The notes under the pieces are model-generated. The model searched no databases. It worked only from the letters and a program-made list of their open reading frames with translations, and was not told where the DNA came from. Shown one piece after another: positions 1 to 14,003 of a stretch of 64,000 nt of DNA; within the stretch, counting starts at the first letter, position 1; the number at the start of each line of letters is the position of its first letter. Source of the DNA: Phoma sp. XZ068 (lineage: Eukaryota; Ascomycota; Dothideomycetes; Pleosporales; Didymellaceae); assembly GCA_004835665.1 (NCBI GenBank), contig RBKR01000017.1, positions 682,001 to 746,000 of the forward strand, read 5' to 3'. A program made the translations under genes and the position numbers.

Positions 1-3000
1 GAAGCGGTCTTTGGGAGGTCTGGATGCGTGGCTGGGACGCGGGATCCCTCGCTTTGCATCGCAATTTGCACAGCACGGCCGGGTGATTTCGGAACCGCAC
101 TTTGTCGTGCGCGGAGAGAGACAGGCTCACACGTGAAACCGTCCAGGAACGAGAAAATATGTGGGGATGCGTATGTTGAGAGTGGGCATTTCGCATCACA
201 CGGTCCCACACGAAAGACGTTTGGCATGAGCTTATCCTACTCCCGATCCAAAACTACGCTGATTGAGGCATGGCAAATGGAACGCTGCGCGGACGCTTTA
301 TCGGAAGGATTGCAGCGCGAAACAAAGGCAGGAATTTCTTGATAGTGCTGACGAGTGGGAAAACGATTGGACAGGAAAACGCAGAGGGAGCGAAAGGTTC
401 GGTTTTTTGGTTCGGCGAAAAGCCGGCATGAGGAAGTTTGAGGCTCTGCGGCAGTCCCGTTGTTGCATGCTGCATCGAAGGTCTGCAGAACATCAGTTCT
501 TTCCACGCCTCAACAAGTGTGTGTGCACTATTGGCGGATGCTAGCCACTGGGCAGAGCCGTGGACAGAGGACGGTTGTAGAGATTCGCCTCTGGCTCGGT
601 AGGGGATGCTGCGCTGTGACTGTTACGCGAGCAAAGAGTAATGCAAAGCCCTTGCGGTACGGATTACTGCAGCTGCATCAACAAGATGCATCCTTCGCAT
701 GGCTAAGCAACGGCGCTACGCATCAGTAAGGTTTTGGCGGGCGCAAATTGCTCAAGAGGCGGTGTCGGGTTGTTTGTTGTTGTGAGCCTTGACCGGAAGG
801 CCTCAATGTCGCCACGGTCTAAAGCCAAAACTTGCGCAGAGCGAGTGTCTCTGAATGTTGCCGCTATACACCAGTGTGTCGAATGTCGAGACGATGCTCA
901 ATACTAGATGCTAGCCGAGATCGAAATAGATACCATGACGGCCCAGGGGTTGTTTGCGTGTTCCAGCAAGAAATGACGTATGCACATCACGCGTCTCGGC
1001 GGTTCTCTCCTGCCACAACGAGCCATCCAGTCGTCGATGCATCCCTTTGGAACATGTGAGTTCCAACGCAAGATCCATCTACGGATGCATCACGTAAATG
1101 TCAGTGGTATCGGAGGCCATGATCGACATCGCGTACCTGCGCACTGGACGTCAGCTACGTCATTTTGGCATCCCCACGGCACGACCCCACAGAAGCCGCA
1201 GCTTCGATGTGGAGCCCCAGCCTTCCAGAAGCCCACAACACAACAACCGGGCCTTCTTCGCCTCAAAACAGCGTGATGCACCAGCAACACCGGCGTAAAG
1301 CGCATGCCAGCATCGTATCCGAACCCGTTTGAAACATCTCTGGGCCCTGATCGTGGCAACGACCTCGAGGCGAGGAGTTCAGACGCTGTTTGCGGGGCGA
1401 TCGTCAAAAAGCTGGAGCAAGTGATGCGAAAGGAAAACCCCTTCTGGGCGCATGCGACGCGCTCGCGACCAGCGAGTCAAGGTGGGTGCTGTCGTTGGCC
1501 TGCCTGACGCTGCTTGACTGGCATTTCGATGTGTAACAGCTTTGTTTAGTCTGGGGTTGCCGGTTAGGGACAGGGCTTGGTATGGCGCCAGGCTGACGGG
1601 GAAGCAGAGTAGTGTTCCGGATGGCCTCATCGGTGATTTAAAACGGCGGAATAACTCCTTCGCCTGAGCGCGCAAAGCGGAGTATTACCTCCCAATACTT
1701 GCGTGTCAGTTCGCAGCTGTTTGTAGCTAGGACGTGCAGCGTCAAAACGTGGTTGCTTGACGAAGGAGACATCACTGCGCTGACTTGTGGTTCCATGAAC
1801 GACTGAGCTCTAGACAACAATGTTAAGCGCGCATTCATCACCGTTTGTTGATCGCGCATCTGGAGGGCTGACGGAGAACCAGGTTGTTACACGTGGAGCC
1901 GGTCCAAAAGCAGTAAGTCAACCCCAAGGCCGCTTCGCTTATGCGGGGAAACCTTGGGGACCTGAAGATGCAAACTCAACCAGCGCAGCTGACCTTCGGG
2001 CAACGTTTTTCCCATTCAGCAACAGTGCCTACCCCAGCACCACGGTTTGCCTTGCCGTAGTCAGGGTCTGTATCGAAACCTGAAAAGAAACGAACCGGAT
2101 GTGTCTGTTTGAATTGCCCCTCTGGGTAGCAACATCCGATTTCGCTACGTCAGACCTGAGAGCTACGAGGTAGTGCACTGACTAGTCTCTGTATTGGCAT
2201 CATGCCTTCGATCTTGTCAAAGAGAGCTTGATGGGCTGTTCGTTTATAAGTCATCTGGTGATCTCGCTCGAATCCTGATCTAGGAGCCTGAGGACGAAGG
2301 CTGCCACTACTGAGATCCGATGACCACGGTCAAATCTCCGGCACTGCGGATCACGGACCGCGAACTGATAAAACGCAGATTCATTCGTATCCAGAGTTTC
2401 AACGCGCCGATGACGTTTACACACGAGGACGTGCGACTGTTCCTGCACTGACACGGTCACCGTAATGGTTGAAAAGATCTGGTCATGATGTTGAAGCTGC
2501 CGGAAATCTCTCCGGTTGTCAAAGCGTTGGACTTACGACCAAGGTTCCTGAATCCATGGCGGCTGGGACTAGTCGAAACGTGGGCAGCGACCACATGCCT
2601 CGGCAGCTGAAGTCGGCAGCGTTCATGATTTAAGGTTGTGATACCGTGATGCGCCAGAACTCCGCTCGGACTCTGAGTTGTGAAATGCATTGTTTACTGC
2701 TGTAAATTGGCCGAGGATGCATTGTCATCAGCCAAAGTCGGGAGGAGGATCGAAATGCGGAGTATAGGGCTGCATGATGTCCAAGCGTCTGCAGCTCCGC
2801 CATGTGAGTCGTCAATTTCCACCATTAATTGTTTCATGTGCCTCGGTGTTTGTGAACACCACCGGTGTCAGTGTCAACAACATTTCAGTTGTGACAAGGG
2901 TCAATCACGAGCAGCAGTGATAAACGGCTCAGGTGGTCGTAATATGCCAAACGATCGAGACAACCTAGGGTTGATCCTAATCCCCATGTCATGGAGAACT

Positions 3001-5735
3001 GAGACATGCCAACAAAGTCTGGGGTGAAAATGCACGTTTACCCAACCATGTGGAAATGGATGGTGCGAGGCCAAGCTCGCTTCTTACCTCCGACAAACCC
3101 ACCGTCGCTGCTTTCGCGATCGATGTCAAGGCCTTCCAATTGAGCAATTGATGGCGATTGCAACGATCAGGTGCTATCGACACTGTTTGGTACCAGTGTA
3201 AGATAGTGATGTCTCGGTTATCATAGTGTGACGAATAGACATGCCCACATGTCGACTGCAGCAGTTCAGATCTTAGTTTGGTAGATCACTTTGTCTCGAC
3301 CTTTAGACGCCTGCTCGTGTCAGAACTGGTTGGCTATGATACCCGTATTGTGTTCAATTAGAGGCTTTCGGTATGTGGGGCATTGGATAACTGCAGAACT
3401 CACTCCACGTCTGTTTGCCGACGGTGACGTGCCTCTTACCGTTCGAGCCCCGAAGGACTGCAAGACGGGGAGTTCCACTGAAAGTTCAACAAGCGACAAG
3501 CTTTGTGTGATGATGAGGATGGAAGGATAAAGTTGATTTGACGCGCGTCAAGATGATAAGGTCCGACAGTCAGAAATCGTGGTGTTGATACGCTGGGTGT
3601 GGCGGAGGGCTGTTCGCAGCTGGACGCAGGGTAATATTGACGATATGCTGGCGTCTGACAACGCAGCGAGGCACCGGAAACTCTCCCACGGACATCTCCA
3701 CTTCAAGAAATGTCGAGTACCGGTCTTCTCAATACATATGATTTACGAGATTCTGTCGCAGTCGAGCGCCGCAGTTGGCTGCTCTGTTGTATATGCCCCG
3801 TCAAATGTATCGAAGGATTGCAGGTACATTGGACGCCAGATCTGCATGCAGTAGAATTGGCGAAAACAAGCATGTCACCACTATGCATCTCGTAACTTGT
3901 TAGGTGTGATGGTGTCAGAGCATGTGACGAGCCCCCCACGAGTGTAACGAATGGAAGCTGTGAAGCCGGGAGATGAGGTGACGGTAAGTTCATCACAGTC
4001 ACAGGATGAGGGGTGGGAGCGCATTACCAGGGGGTTGGTAAGAGTGCTATCTAAAGCCTCCCGTGGTGGCGGAGCTTCCTTGCACATGAGGCTGAAGGGG
4101 CGACAAGTCAGAGATTGAGCACGTCTGGAGAAGTTCAGATGACCCATCTGCAGGCGCTAAGCTGCCAGCGCATCGACACCCTGACCGACTGCGTCGCGGG
4201 GTAGCGCAGCGGGTGCCTGTTAAGGCAGTGCCAGTCATCTCGTTTCTATGTTGATTGTCGTTTTTAGATGCCGGCTGATCGATGGAGTTTGCGAATAGCA
4301 GCATGAAGAGTTGGTTGAGCTAGGGGAATGGCTGCGGATGACGAGCACGCAATTCGACCCGCTCTCGAACCGTTACATATTACTCCGTATCAGGACTTTG
4401 AGTACAGGTCCTGGGATCTCGCAAGCGAATGCCGGCCGGCTGGTGAAGCTTGCGTGGCCGTATGTGGTGTTGTGCGGATTGGGGGGAATGAGGCAAAGTG
4501 GTGTTGGGGGTGTCAACAGCAGAAATATGACGTGTAAAACCTCCGAACGCCTCTTGGCTGTAACAGTCGCGGCCCGCAGGCAGTCAGCTGGCAATGAAGA
4601 GATTGAAGGCGGATGCATTTCAGGCGGAAACAGCCCTGAAGTTAACACCTGATTCATAAGGCTGACGCATGGCGGGATCGCCATCGGACTCGACTGCTGC
4701 GGCTGCACGACTTGCGCGCCATGATGCACCTCTTTTGGATCAATGTTGCGCAGGGAATGTCTCACGAGTGCAGCGCCCTCGAGCTCTGCATGCAGCAGCC
4801 CTTGCGTTTCTCCCCGCGATGAAGCCGTTGTTGTTGGCTCTACTGTCAGGTGCCAGGTACGCATCACCTGGCAGTCACGGTGAAAACGAAGGCGGCCCGA
4901 GGGAAGCGGCAAAAACAATAGCCGCGGGTGTCTATCAGTTGTCATCAGGCAAGGATCTCCATGTCTTGGATAATGTTGTTAGTAAACTAGGATCACAGTA
5001 ACACGCAGCATGCCTTTGGAGCAGTCGCAGCAGTGTGGTGGGGAGCAGTAAGCGAATTCCGCCATTGGGTGGCTCTTTGTGCTGCGTAGCAGGGTCTGCA
5101 TAAGCGCTTGCTGGGCGCACAATACACAAGATGATTCAGAAGAGCGGTAAGGAGCCTACCAAGCAGATCACACTCTCGCACCAGACGTGCATCTTGTTGA
5201 GTTCAGACGACCATGACATCTGCGAATAGGGCATCAACTTGTCGTGTTCGAGGCCCAGTCATCACATTGGTCCAGTCAAATGGGAATGTGGTTTGGTCTT
5301 GTGAACAATCGCTTTTTTCGATTAAGTACCTAACTGATTACCTGCTATCTCGTGTGAGGTAATGCTGTTGCAGAGCGACTTCGCAAAGTCGACCTGTACC
5401 GGGGTATAATGACTCTGTTAAGCCCAAATAGAAGTACAGTGCAGGTAATAGTACAGACCAATGGACGAGCTGCCGCTGTATGAAAGCCAACTCGACCAGG
5501 CGCGAGCCTTGACCCTTCTTTAGAAGCCAGTTGAACCGCGTTTAGTCCGCTGAAGGAGAATCGTAGCCTCGTAGGGCGTACATGATGCCTTCAAAGCATC
5601 GAAGATTTTGGGAGGTCATTACCCATCATCACCGCTCAGAATGCTGAACGGGAACAAAAAGCACAAAACGCCGTGAGCCCAATGCTCGCTTGTGAATGCC
5701 GCTAGAAGTGCAAAATGGAAAACAATGAAGAGCAA
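1..5735. other. gene-free stretch
   Basis: I see no supportable gene here. Open frames are short, overlap on all frames and show no recognisable domain or consistent splice pattern. The longest, about 190 codons on the minus strand at 4373-4945, reads like chance open sequence. No tandem repeat, terminal repeat or tRNA signature was noticed. The segment forms the left part of the gene-poor half of the window. Confidence 0.6.
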
Positions 5736-7444
5736 CTACCACCCTTTGGTGTGGTAGCTACCAAGACCTTGATCGAAATAGCTGTTTGGGTTCTTTGCGC
5801 CCGTATGCATTGGCTGAGGCTGGGGCATGGTGCTCATGCCTTGTAGGTCGGTGGTGGTGGCAGCTCGTCGCATAGCTGCGTTGGTCGTCGCATTCTTCTG
5901 CTGTCGTTCCCATAGCAGGTTTTGACGAAGAGAGCCGCTCAGCTCATTTTGAAGCATGAGTCGGCGGGTGGTCCGTGGAGACAAGGCGGGAGGGTGTACG
6001 TTCGAAGTCGTCAAGATGATAGGCTTGGCCCGCGAAGCTTGTTGACGCATCATCAAGCCACTGTCTTCCTGGGGTGAGTTGCCAATGGAAGGACCGTTGG
6101 GTGTTGTTGTGCGAGATCGACGGATGGGTGGCTGCTGGCGTTGCGCTACGCTTTGCATCGCTTGCGCACGGTCGCCTTCGTGCATCATTGTTGTGAGGAG
6201 TGAGCGGTGGGAGGTGAGGTTGGGCTTGGAGTCTACACGGGGGAACATGCTGGTGGCTTGCATGCTCGATTGGTGGCTCTCGTCGGCATCCTCCTCATCG
6301 TCTTCCCAGTCGTCTCCGGAATCCTCCTCTTCAATGGCACTCTCGTCTGGCTCGTCGCTGTCGCTCTCGATGGCGCCTTCGCTCTCAGAGATGGCCTCTT
6401 GGTACTGACGCAGGCTGATCTGGTTGGCAAAAGACGTCGTCTTGCGCATCGACCCAGCCTTGCGAAGGTTCTCGGATAGAGAGCTGCGCTGTGCGAGAGA
6501 GTAGGCCTCGAGCGAGCTGCTGGCATCCTCGTCAGAAGAACCGCCGAGCGTAAACATTGGCTGCTTCTTCTTCATGGGCTCGACCCTGGAGGGCGGTGGC
6601 TTTACGATGAAGCTGGAGGTCTTCTTCAGAATGGACGGGGTAGTTGCCAGGTTGCTGCAGGAACGGATCGAGGTAGAAATGTGGCCGGGCTCGAAGCCAC
6701 GGACGACGCTGTGCTGGCTCATGTCTGTAGAGGTGCTGGCCTCGGAGCCGGTGGCGCTCAAATCGTCGCTGCCACGAGCGGTGGCGAATGTCGACGTGGA
6801 GAGCTCTGGTGCGCAGCGGCGTGCAGTCAGAGGTGGCGAGGCCGAACGTGGGGCGACTGCTTGCTGCGGTCGTCGTGCTTCGGCCGGCTGCGCGGCCAGC
6901 TGCGGGGGCAGCGGCGAGAGAGGCTCGATGACCTTCTTCTCCTGTATCGAGTTGACGACCTTTTCCAGGTCAATGGGCGTCATGTGCTTGCCGCGGGCAT
7001 TGCTGGTGGCCGAGTCGTGGCGGCGCAGGTCTGGGCGCGAGGCTGACGAGTCGGAACGGTGCTGGCTCGTGGTGAGCGGGTCCAGGGCGAGCGAGTCGTC
7101 CGAGGCGACGCTGGTCGACAGCTCGGGCACGTCTGCAGAGGGGGCGCCGGCGGCCATGGTCTGGTCAAACGCCCACTGCGGCGGCGTCACGGGGTCCGGC
7201 TGGCAGCAGAACGTCTCGCGGGCCCACAGGCGCCAGGCCATGTTCTCGTAGCGCTTGCCGTCCTCCATGGCGGGCGAGCATTTGGAAAAGACTGCGGGGC
7301 GGTCAGTGGGCGCCCAGGAGCGCGTTCGCAGCGACGTCACTCACCACTCCAGAGGCCAAAGAGGTTCTCGGGGTTGCGCGTCTCAATCGTGTGCATCGAG
7401 CTGTGCTCGACGCGCACAATGGGCAGTTCGGCTCGCAGCGGCAT
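5736..7444 (-). CDS. DUF1752 (AreA/Reg1 N-terminal type) plus DUF3295 protein
   Basis: Two exons, complement(5736..7291, 7345..7444), give a 551-residue protein. The 53-bp intron has a GTGAGT donor and CAG acceptor and splits the conserved N-terminal block, joining ENLFGLWS to VFSKCSPAMEDGKRYENMAW. That block (about residues 15-60) matches the fungal DUF1752/GATA-N family, found at the start of AreA-like GATA factors and in Reg1-type phosphatase regulators. No GATA zinc finger is visible. The middle is Ser/Thr-rich and disordered, with an acidic DSGDDWEDDEEDADES run. The C-terminal part carries SLRQNLLWERQQKNATTNA and ends SYHTKGW, the pattern I associate with DUF3295. A role in nutrient (nitrogen or glucose) signalling is inferred from the family only. 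The start at 7444 is the first ATG in frame before the conserved block. The 5' flank is GC-rich up to about 8.4 kb. Confidence 0.9.
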
Positions 7445-10400
7445 CGTGGCGGGGCGGGCGGGTGTTGGGGTCGCAGTTGATATGCGTGTGGGGAAGGGGC
7501 CGTGTCGTGGACCGCTTGCGTCGGCGACGGTGAGGGTGCGCTTGCGGCAGGCAGGTGGGCAGCGGCCGAACAGAGGGAATGCCGGCGTCGTTACTGTCGT
7601 CGCGGATACATGTGAGCACGGGCGGCAGGCGGTGTTGTGTGTTGCGGTGCAGGGGCGAGGCGGGCGTGTGTGCAGCAGTCGACGGCAGGCGTGTCTATGA
7701 GGGAACCACAGGTGGCCGAGGTGGGAGTGGATCTGCTATGTATGTAGCACGGCCGGCCAGTGCAAAGCTGCGCGGACAGGGATGGCAGGAGCGACCGCCG
7801 ACACGGAAGGAGCGACCTGGACGCCCACACCTGGCCAAGCACCCCTGCACTTTATCCTCGCCCTAGCCCACACGCCTTCAAGCTTCCGGAGACGCCCCGG
7901 CAGCGCACGTCGTGGCCTGTCCGCTGCCCATGACGGCCTACCGCTCTTTCACGAGAGCCTTCCGCTATTGACCGTGAGAGCTGCCGCCCTGCCTGCACGC
8001 CGCCAGCTGCTGCCATCACGCTCCAGCCCGGCGCGTCTCATTCTTGCGGCGCCGTGCTGCGATCCCATGAGCCCGCCTGCACGCCGCCAGCGGTCGCTGT
8101 GCCACTGCCGCCAATACGCCGTGCCCGAAAGCGTCGCTGCCCACGCGTGGCAGCCGGGCTTGCTCCCCCACGATGGCGCCGTGCAGGGGCGCGCTCTTGC
8201 GTGCATGGCACATGATTGCTACCTGGACTGTGCGCCCAGGCTTGTCTTCCAGAATCCCCGGCGAAGAGGCTGACTCGCTGCGCTGCCGCGCCGCTGCTGT
8301 CCATGACCTGTCCGGCCCTCACCAGCGCCCATGCGATGCACCGCGGCGACTCGTCGAGCCCGTGGCCACGCAGCAGTCTTCGCCGCTGGCTGCAGTGCAT
8401 GCTGTCTTGACTCACCACAGCGGAGCGGGCGCAGGCAACGAGCCCGGGGGCTAGTCACGGCACCACAAAGTCACCTGAGTCTATGCCCCACGTCCAATCT
8501 TACAATACGCCCGACTCAGCCGTTTTGAATTTTCTTTTCGCCCTCGTCTGATCACCATCCCTGCTTGCCTCTAGCCCAAATGCAGAGCGCCTGTCCTGGC
8601 AACCTTCACGCACTGCCGACGATGCAGGCGCGGTCCTGAACGTACCTGGACATTATTCAGACGCCCTTCTCATTGATCGCCATGCTATTGTGCCTGATCT
8701 CAGCCGATGAAGCACACTCGAAACGGATCAGGCAGCCTCACTTCCATATCGCAGCCCATCTCCACTCGTCTCTGCGCACTCCAGCAAGCATCACGAGGCG
8801 TCTGATTTTTCCCGCTGCCGGTCAAGATCCTCTCAAGCCCGTCTTGGGAGGATCCTCTCCGCCACCATCTCAAGTGGAGCCTTTTCCGCCGACCGTGAAC
8901 ATTCGGCACCTCACTCGAGTTCCTCACGGGACGCTGACAGGATGCATGTAGCCTTTGCAGGCCATTGTTCGTTCGGTTTCGCTGCGTGCAGGTCAACCCT
9001 AGGGGCCATCAGCACGAGACCTCGGCCCAAAGCGCACAGCCGCTGTTTTTCATGTTTGCACAGTTCTTGCAACACGGAAATCCCCAGCTGTTCAAGCGCT
9101 GAAAGTTGGGGTAGTCAGATGTGCCCCGCCTGAAGTGCGCACAGTGCCTCCAGCGCAGCCGTCGAGTAACTGTGAAAGTGGCAAAGGTGCGACCTCGACC
9201 GCCTCCGGAGCAATTTCTCGTGGTCATCTGGAATATCTCGTCGAATCATACGGCTGCACAAATCATCATGTGCAACACTCCCGCTCCCCTACATGCGGCG
9301 TGATTCTGGTTTCATGAGCTGTACAGCCAACTGATTCATCTGGGTAATTGCGTGGCACCTTACAACGGAAGAACCGCACTCCAAATATGGCCTCTGCTAT
9401 GTCGCTACCACCGCTGAGGTCCGTTCCTGAATACCACGCCCCTCGGCATGCTCATCAGCCGCCCTAGATACATCACGAGCACACACTGAACCGCCTTGCA
9501 GCATCGCACGTGAACTCATGCTTGAACAACGCATCCTTCAACTAGTCAGGCACCTCCGTTGCCACAGCGGTATTCGATTCCGACTCTCCGTTAGGGCTGT
9601 TGTAGGCTAAGGCTCTTTGAACCTGCTGGAGTGAATATCGACGATGGCTTCGTCCAAAGGTCCTGCCAACGGTCTGACAGTCATGTTCACGTGGGCCCTT
9701 GATATCAAACAAGGTTCCTATCAGGTGCTTACAGCATGCAAACGACATCAACCTGTTGTATCACTGCTAACAATGGATTCCCGTCAAACACAGCAGCGAC
9801 GGCAGTGACACAGCGCAACCCGGATGCTATCCCAGCTTCCCCGGACTACAACATGACGCGCGCTTGGTTTGTTTTTCCTAGAGCCAATCACTGTTTATCG
9901 TTTCGGCCCCTTGCTTTCGTCTCAAGACTGAGAGACATTGCGAACCAGGTCGCCAAATTCGATGTTCGATTCTCGAGACCCGGTCTGAGCTGTCTTGGCC
10001 AACAGATGTTGTACAAAGATGCGATCGGAATGCAATACGACATGCCACGGAACGCAAAGAGCCATGTCCTGACGTGTCCTTTGTGTCCCTATGGCAGCCT
10101 GAATCCTTTTCCTCTAGATCTGGATATTGCCTGTTCCTAGCTCCAATACAGGCAATAATACATGAGCCTTGTAACCTCCTAAACACAGGGCAGCTGATGT
10201 CAACCCTGCCATCGACATCACTCCTGTCAGCACAGGCTGTCGAACCAGACGATGAACTCAGCACGGCACATTACCATTATTTCATTCCAGGTCTGTGCAA
10301 GTAATATATTGCTGTGCGAAAATACACCCCGCAGACTGGGCAACACAAGCATGGTACACGACCACAGCCACGATGGCGGCGTGACAGTGCCACATTCCCG

Positions 10401-13400
10401 GACACTTGGCTAGAAGTGAAAGGCCCGACAGCCTGGTTCAAGCGGCTAGCTATCCCCAACCTGGACCGGGGCTTGCACAATTCGCGTGGCTGATATCCAC
10501 CAATCCCGCAGGAATAAAGCCGGTGGTTGTGGTTGATTCTACTTGATGCGGATATTCGCAGCGGTCTTATTCAACTCTGATACGTTTCAAGGCATCTATA
10601 CATTCACTAAAGAGTCGAAAAGGTCCAAGTTCCGTCTATGCTTCTTCTGTTGCAAGCCAGTATGCATAGCGCGACGCAGGGCAGCATGCATCCCACGCTG
10701 CAACCAACCAATCCCAGTCCACAACGTGCTCACACCTTTAACAATGGCGAGATGTTCGCGAATTGATTGATCAGCGTTGGGCGACTTATCAGACCGAGGT
10801 TTCGGCTGCCCGTTGCGGCCTCCCGTAATTGAGTTTGCGCTGCCAGGGCGGCGCTCGAACATCGTCTCCTGAACAAGTGGCTCACGATCCCCGCATCCCT
10901 AGCGCACGGGGGGAAGTGAACACTAGCCTCCGCTCCACCACTCAATTTGCGCGAATTACGTTCGTTACAATCGTCTCATGTCAGAGAGGTCCGGCGACAA
11001 CATACCGGCGGTACAATGCCAGTGAAGCAATTCATTCCCGGCGAGGTGGGAGCTTGCATCGTATCGGTTGGGCTGCATATTCTCCATGTATCCGAGTCTG
11101 CGAGAGACTGTTCCTGGGACTCGAAAAGTTACGAGAACCCAACGGAGCTTGTCACATAGGCCGCCCTCCGATGACTCGAGGAGCTGCAAAATGCACGCCA
11201 TCGAATTGGGCACCAACTTGCAATCTCGTCTCGCAAAACAAAGCAGAACAGGTCACAAGGCTCCAAATTGCCAAACCCACGCACTGAACTTACGGAGTTG
11301 CAAGCACCAACAACACGCCTCGAGATTCATCCCACCCTGGCAAATCTGATGTTCACATGGGCACGCCCGGACTTGGCAAGTGGTGTGCTTGCATACTTTC
11401 CCCACGTGCTTATCGAGTGCACATGGGTGGCTAGCCGCGCTGCATCCGCCACTCGGATTCGGCAATGTCTGCATTCGCATCTGAAGATTTGAAACCGTGG
11501 GGACATCTGGAGCTGCATTTAACATTATCCGCTTGCAAGTCTTGGATAATGGTTGCAATTACCCACGGGACCCCGCCGGAAGGACCTTTCTTCCAGCTGA
11601 CGGTGGAGAACAAAGGTGGTTTGAAGGACGGGTTTGTGGGCCTGGGTGAGAGTTGTTCCGCCAACGATGAAGCTTTTCACCTTCCAGTCATGGAGTGCGT
11701 ACGCGCCACCTTTCAGATCCCACGAAATCCTTTGTACACGCCCCGGCTCTTTGGGGGCGGCTCTAGAAGCGTGGGTGCGGATGGGTTCCCGTTTTGGCAT
11801 TCCGCCCTCCTCCGGACCTTTTGCGTGCAGTCGCGTGGTGTGGTGAGCTTAAGGCATATTTTACGAACTGTTATGTAAATCTACACGTAGGAGAGACGAA
11901 TTGTGGGTTAGAGTTACTTCGTTAAAGTTAGGTTGGACAGTCTAACTGTTCTCTTTGAGAGCCTTAGTGCTGGGCAAATTAAATGCTGACCTTCCTCATC
12001 AGCTACTGAATACGTATACCTCGATCCTTTCCTTGATACACGCTCCTGGTAAGCTTTGCGATATTAGTGTTCAGACAGCCTCACTGGTGAATCATCGGGA
12101 AGCTTTATTTGGTGCGATCAACTGACGCTGACTGACCTACTGGGTGGTAACATGGGTAACCTTACGCACTTTCAGTTAGCACAACCTCGATCAACAGCGC
12201 TGCGTTCGAGCATGCGCTCTTCTCAGGTTGTAGGTTTCCCCATGTACGCTGCAGATACAAAACGAAGCCCCAGCGCCATCGAAGCCCCAATCATGAACGC
12301 TGCGTCCTTATCAAGTCAACTATTTCCAAGGACATCCCACATACCTACTATCCGCGTCGAAACCGTCTACGACTCATGTACACACGCCATTTCACCGTAG
12401 GCCGAAGGGACGTATCTCGGACCGTGAAGGTGAACAAGAACGCCATTACCCCGGCCCGAGACGGACAAACTTGGAAGTTCGCAGGACCTGGAGCGGCATT
12501 GACTTTGGGATAATCGCAATCCCAGTAAGCCACGTTGGACGCGCACCTTCCTGTAGAACGCCCACCACCCACGCGGCTGGTAATTGCCGACCAACGGCTT
12601 GTATGCAACGGCTCAGAACCTGGACGTTCGAGCACGAGCGTGACCAAGTAGGAATGCATTGGGAAATAAGTGGGATGATCATGCACACCGCCTGTATCAC
12701 CTGGTGGTGTTGCTCACAGTCGTTTCGGTGCGACCGTGCCGTTGATACCGTTACGGCCTCGATGCAGAAGGTCAGTTCAGGCCTCGGGGAGCCACGTAGA
12801 ATGTCTCAGTGTCGTGCCGAGGTGGAGCGTCTCCCAAGCCGGAAAGTCGTCGAAAACTCCAAGCGACTTTTATTCGTACCGACGTACCCCGGAATTTCAC
12901 GTGCGCTCACAGGATGCAATCGCTGCGGGCCTTGTACCCCACGGCATCTCACATGCCCAGCGATACTCGAGCTGATGTCAGCGTTGTGAACGGTAAGGGA
13001 GGGTCGGAGCGGAGCGGTCGCTGCATGTAAGATCCGGAGCCTGACCATGTTGCGGTCTCGGAGCGAACGGTAGGTGATCTTGGTGGTCTCGTAAGATGAG
13101 CATGTGTCAACTCGTGTCAGCCTCATATCTGTGTCGCCGTGGCAATCGCTCGAGTCATCTCAATCTCACGCCAATGCTACTGTTGCACAGTGGGAAGACT
13201 TTGGTGCTCTAGGATGCGCCGTGACCTTAATGTCTTTGGTAACTCACCGGTCAAAGCTTGCGAAATTCCATTGCAGAATGTGAGTGTCTGATTGATTGTG
13301 GCGTATAGGGATGATGCCAGCGTCTTTAGTGTTTTCGTAGTTATTCTCGGTGAAGGACGCGATTTCTCTCCATACCCATAAGCGCAGCGATCTGAAACCC

Positions 13401-14003
13401 GTAACGTTTGCTATTAAATCTATCTACCTTTAAAATTCGTTTTCAATGGTTTTGGCGCCATTGCGAGTGCTGTTGCAAAGCACGGGATTTCTCGATCGGT
13501 TCCGGCTGCGACCGCCAGATGGAAAAGTGCGATCGCATTGCCATCAATACTAAGATCGAGTACGCCGTAGTCAGCAAACACAAGAGAAATCAAGTGAGGT
13601 GGATCTGCCAACGTCTCATTTTGCACCTTCCAAAGTAGAAGAATGCGTCTTGTTCAGTTATCATGATGGTGTAGGGCATAAGCTCACAATTACATCCCAA
13701 TCCCGACCACTCATACTCGATAACCATCCATACACAATAACGCAAGCATGCATGCATGCTTCAGGACATAGATATACAGTCGTTCAGAGCAATGACAACT
13801 CTGCTGAGATTCGTCACAACATTAGTTGAATTACTGGACGTATGTTGCAGGTTGCCAGAGTCTGCTTGATTTGTCAGATTCAACGCCAGGCGTCACTGTG
13901 CTATGCAGTTGGGTATCTATATAAGACAAGCACAGAAATACATGAAAGGAGCATAACCATGTCTCGACAGCCGCAACGCCTAACCCATACATATTCCAAC
14001 AGC
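7445..14003. other. gene-free stretch
   Basis: This 6.5-kb interval has no well-supported gene. The first kilobase (7445-8460) is GC-rich, and its many overlapping open frames on both strands reflect composition, not coding. It is presumably the promoter side of the DUF1752/DUF3295 gene. The remainder has ordinary composition, short frames and no recognisable domain. A weak orphan frame at 11465-11878 is listed separately. No tandem or inverted repeats were noticed. Confidence 0.5.
11465..11878 (+). CDS. weak orphan ORF, 137 residues
   Basis: This ATG-initiated single-exon frame encodes 137 residues. I do not recognise it. No signal peptide, membrane segment or motif stands out. The middle (GPFFQLTVENKGGLKDG) reads more like protein than the surrounding chance frames do, but the C-terminal third is basic and irregular. 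It lies alone in a gene-poor stretch, with no neighbour within 2 kb. It may well be a chance frame. Confidence 0.15.
   Translation: MSAFASEDLKPWGHLELHLTLSACKSWIMVAITHGTPPEGPFFQLTVENKGGLKDGFVGLGESCSANDEAFHLPVMECVRATFQIPRNPLYTPRLFGGGSRSVGADGFPFWHSALLRTFCVQSRGVVSLRHILRTVM

Noticed and set aside
4373..4945. 190-codon open frame on the minus strand
   Set aside because: No domain, no signal, irregular composition rich in Pro, Leu, His and Thr, and overlapped by frames of similar quality on the other strand.
7445..8460. Many overlapping frames of 60-210 codons on both strands
   Set aside because: The DNA is GC-rich here, which depletes stop codons. The translations are Arg/Ala/Gly/Pro-rich with no motif.
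12471..12989. 172-codon frame on the plus strand
   Set aside because: It begins at a non-ATG codon, has no domain and looks like chance open sequence.
13741..13762. Short GCATGCATGC alternating run
   Set aside because: Too short to be a meaningful repeat or cruciform.
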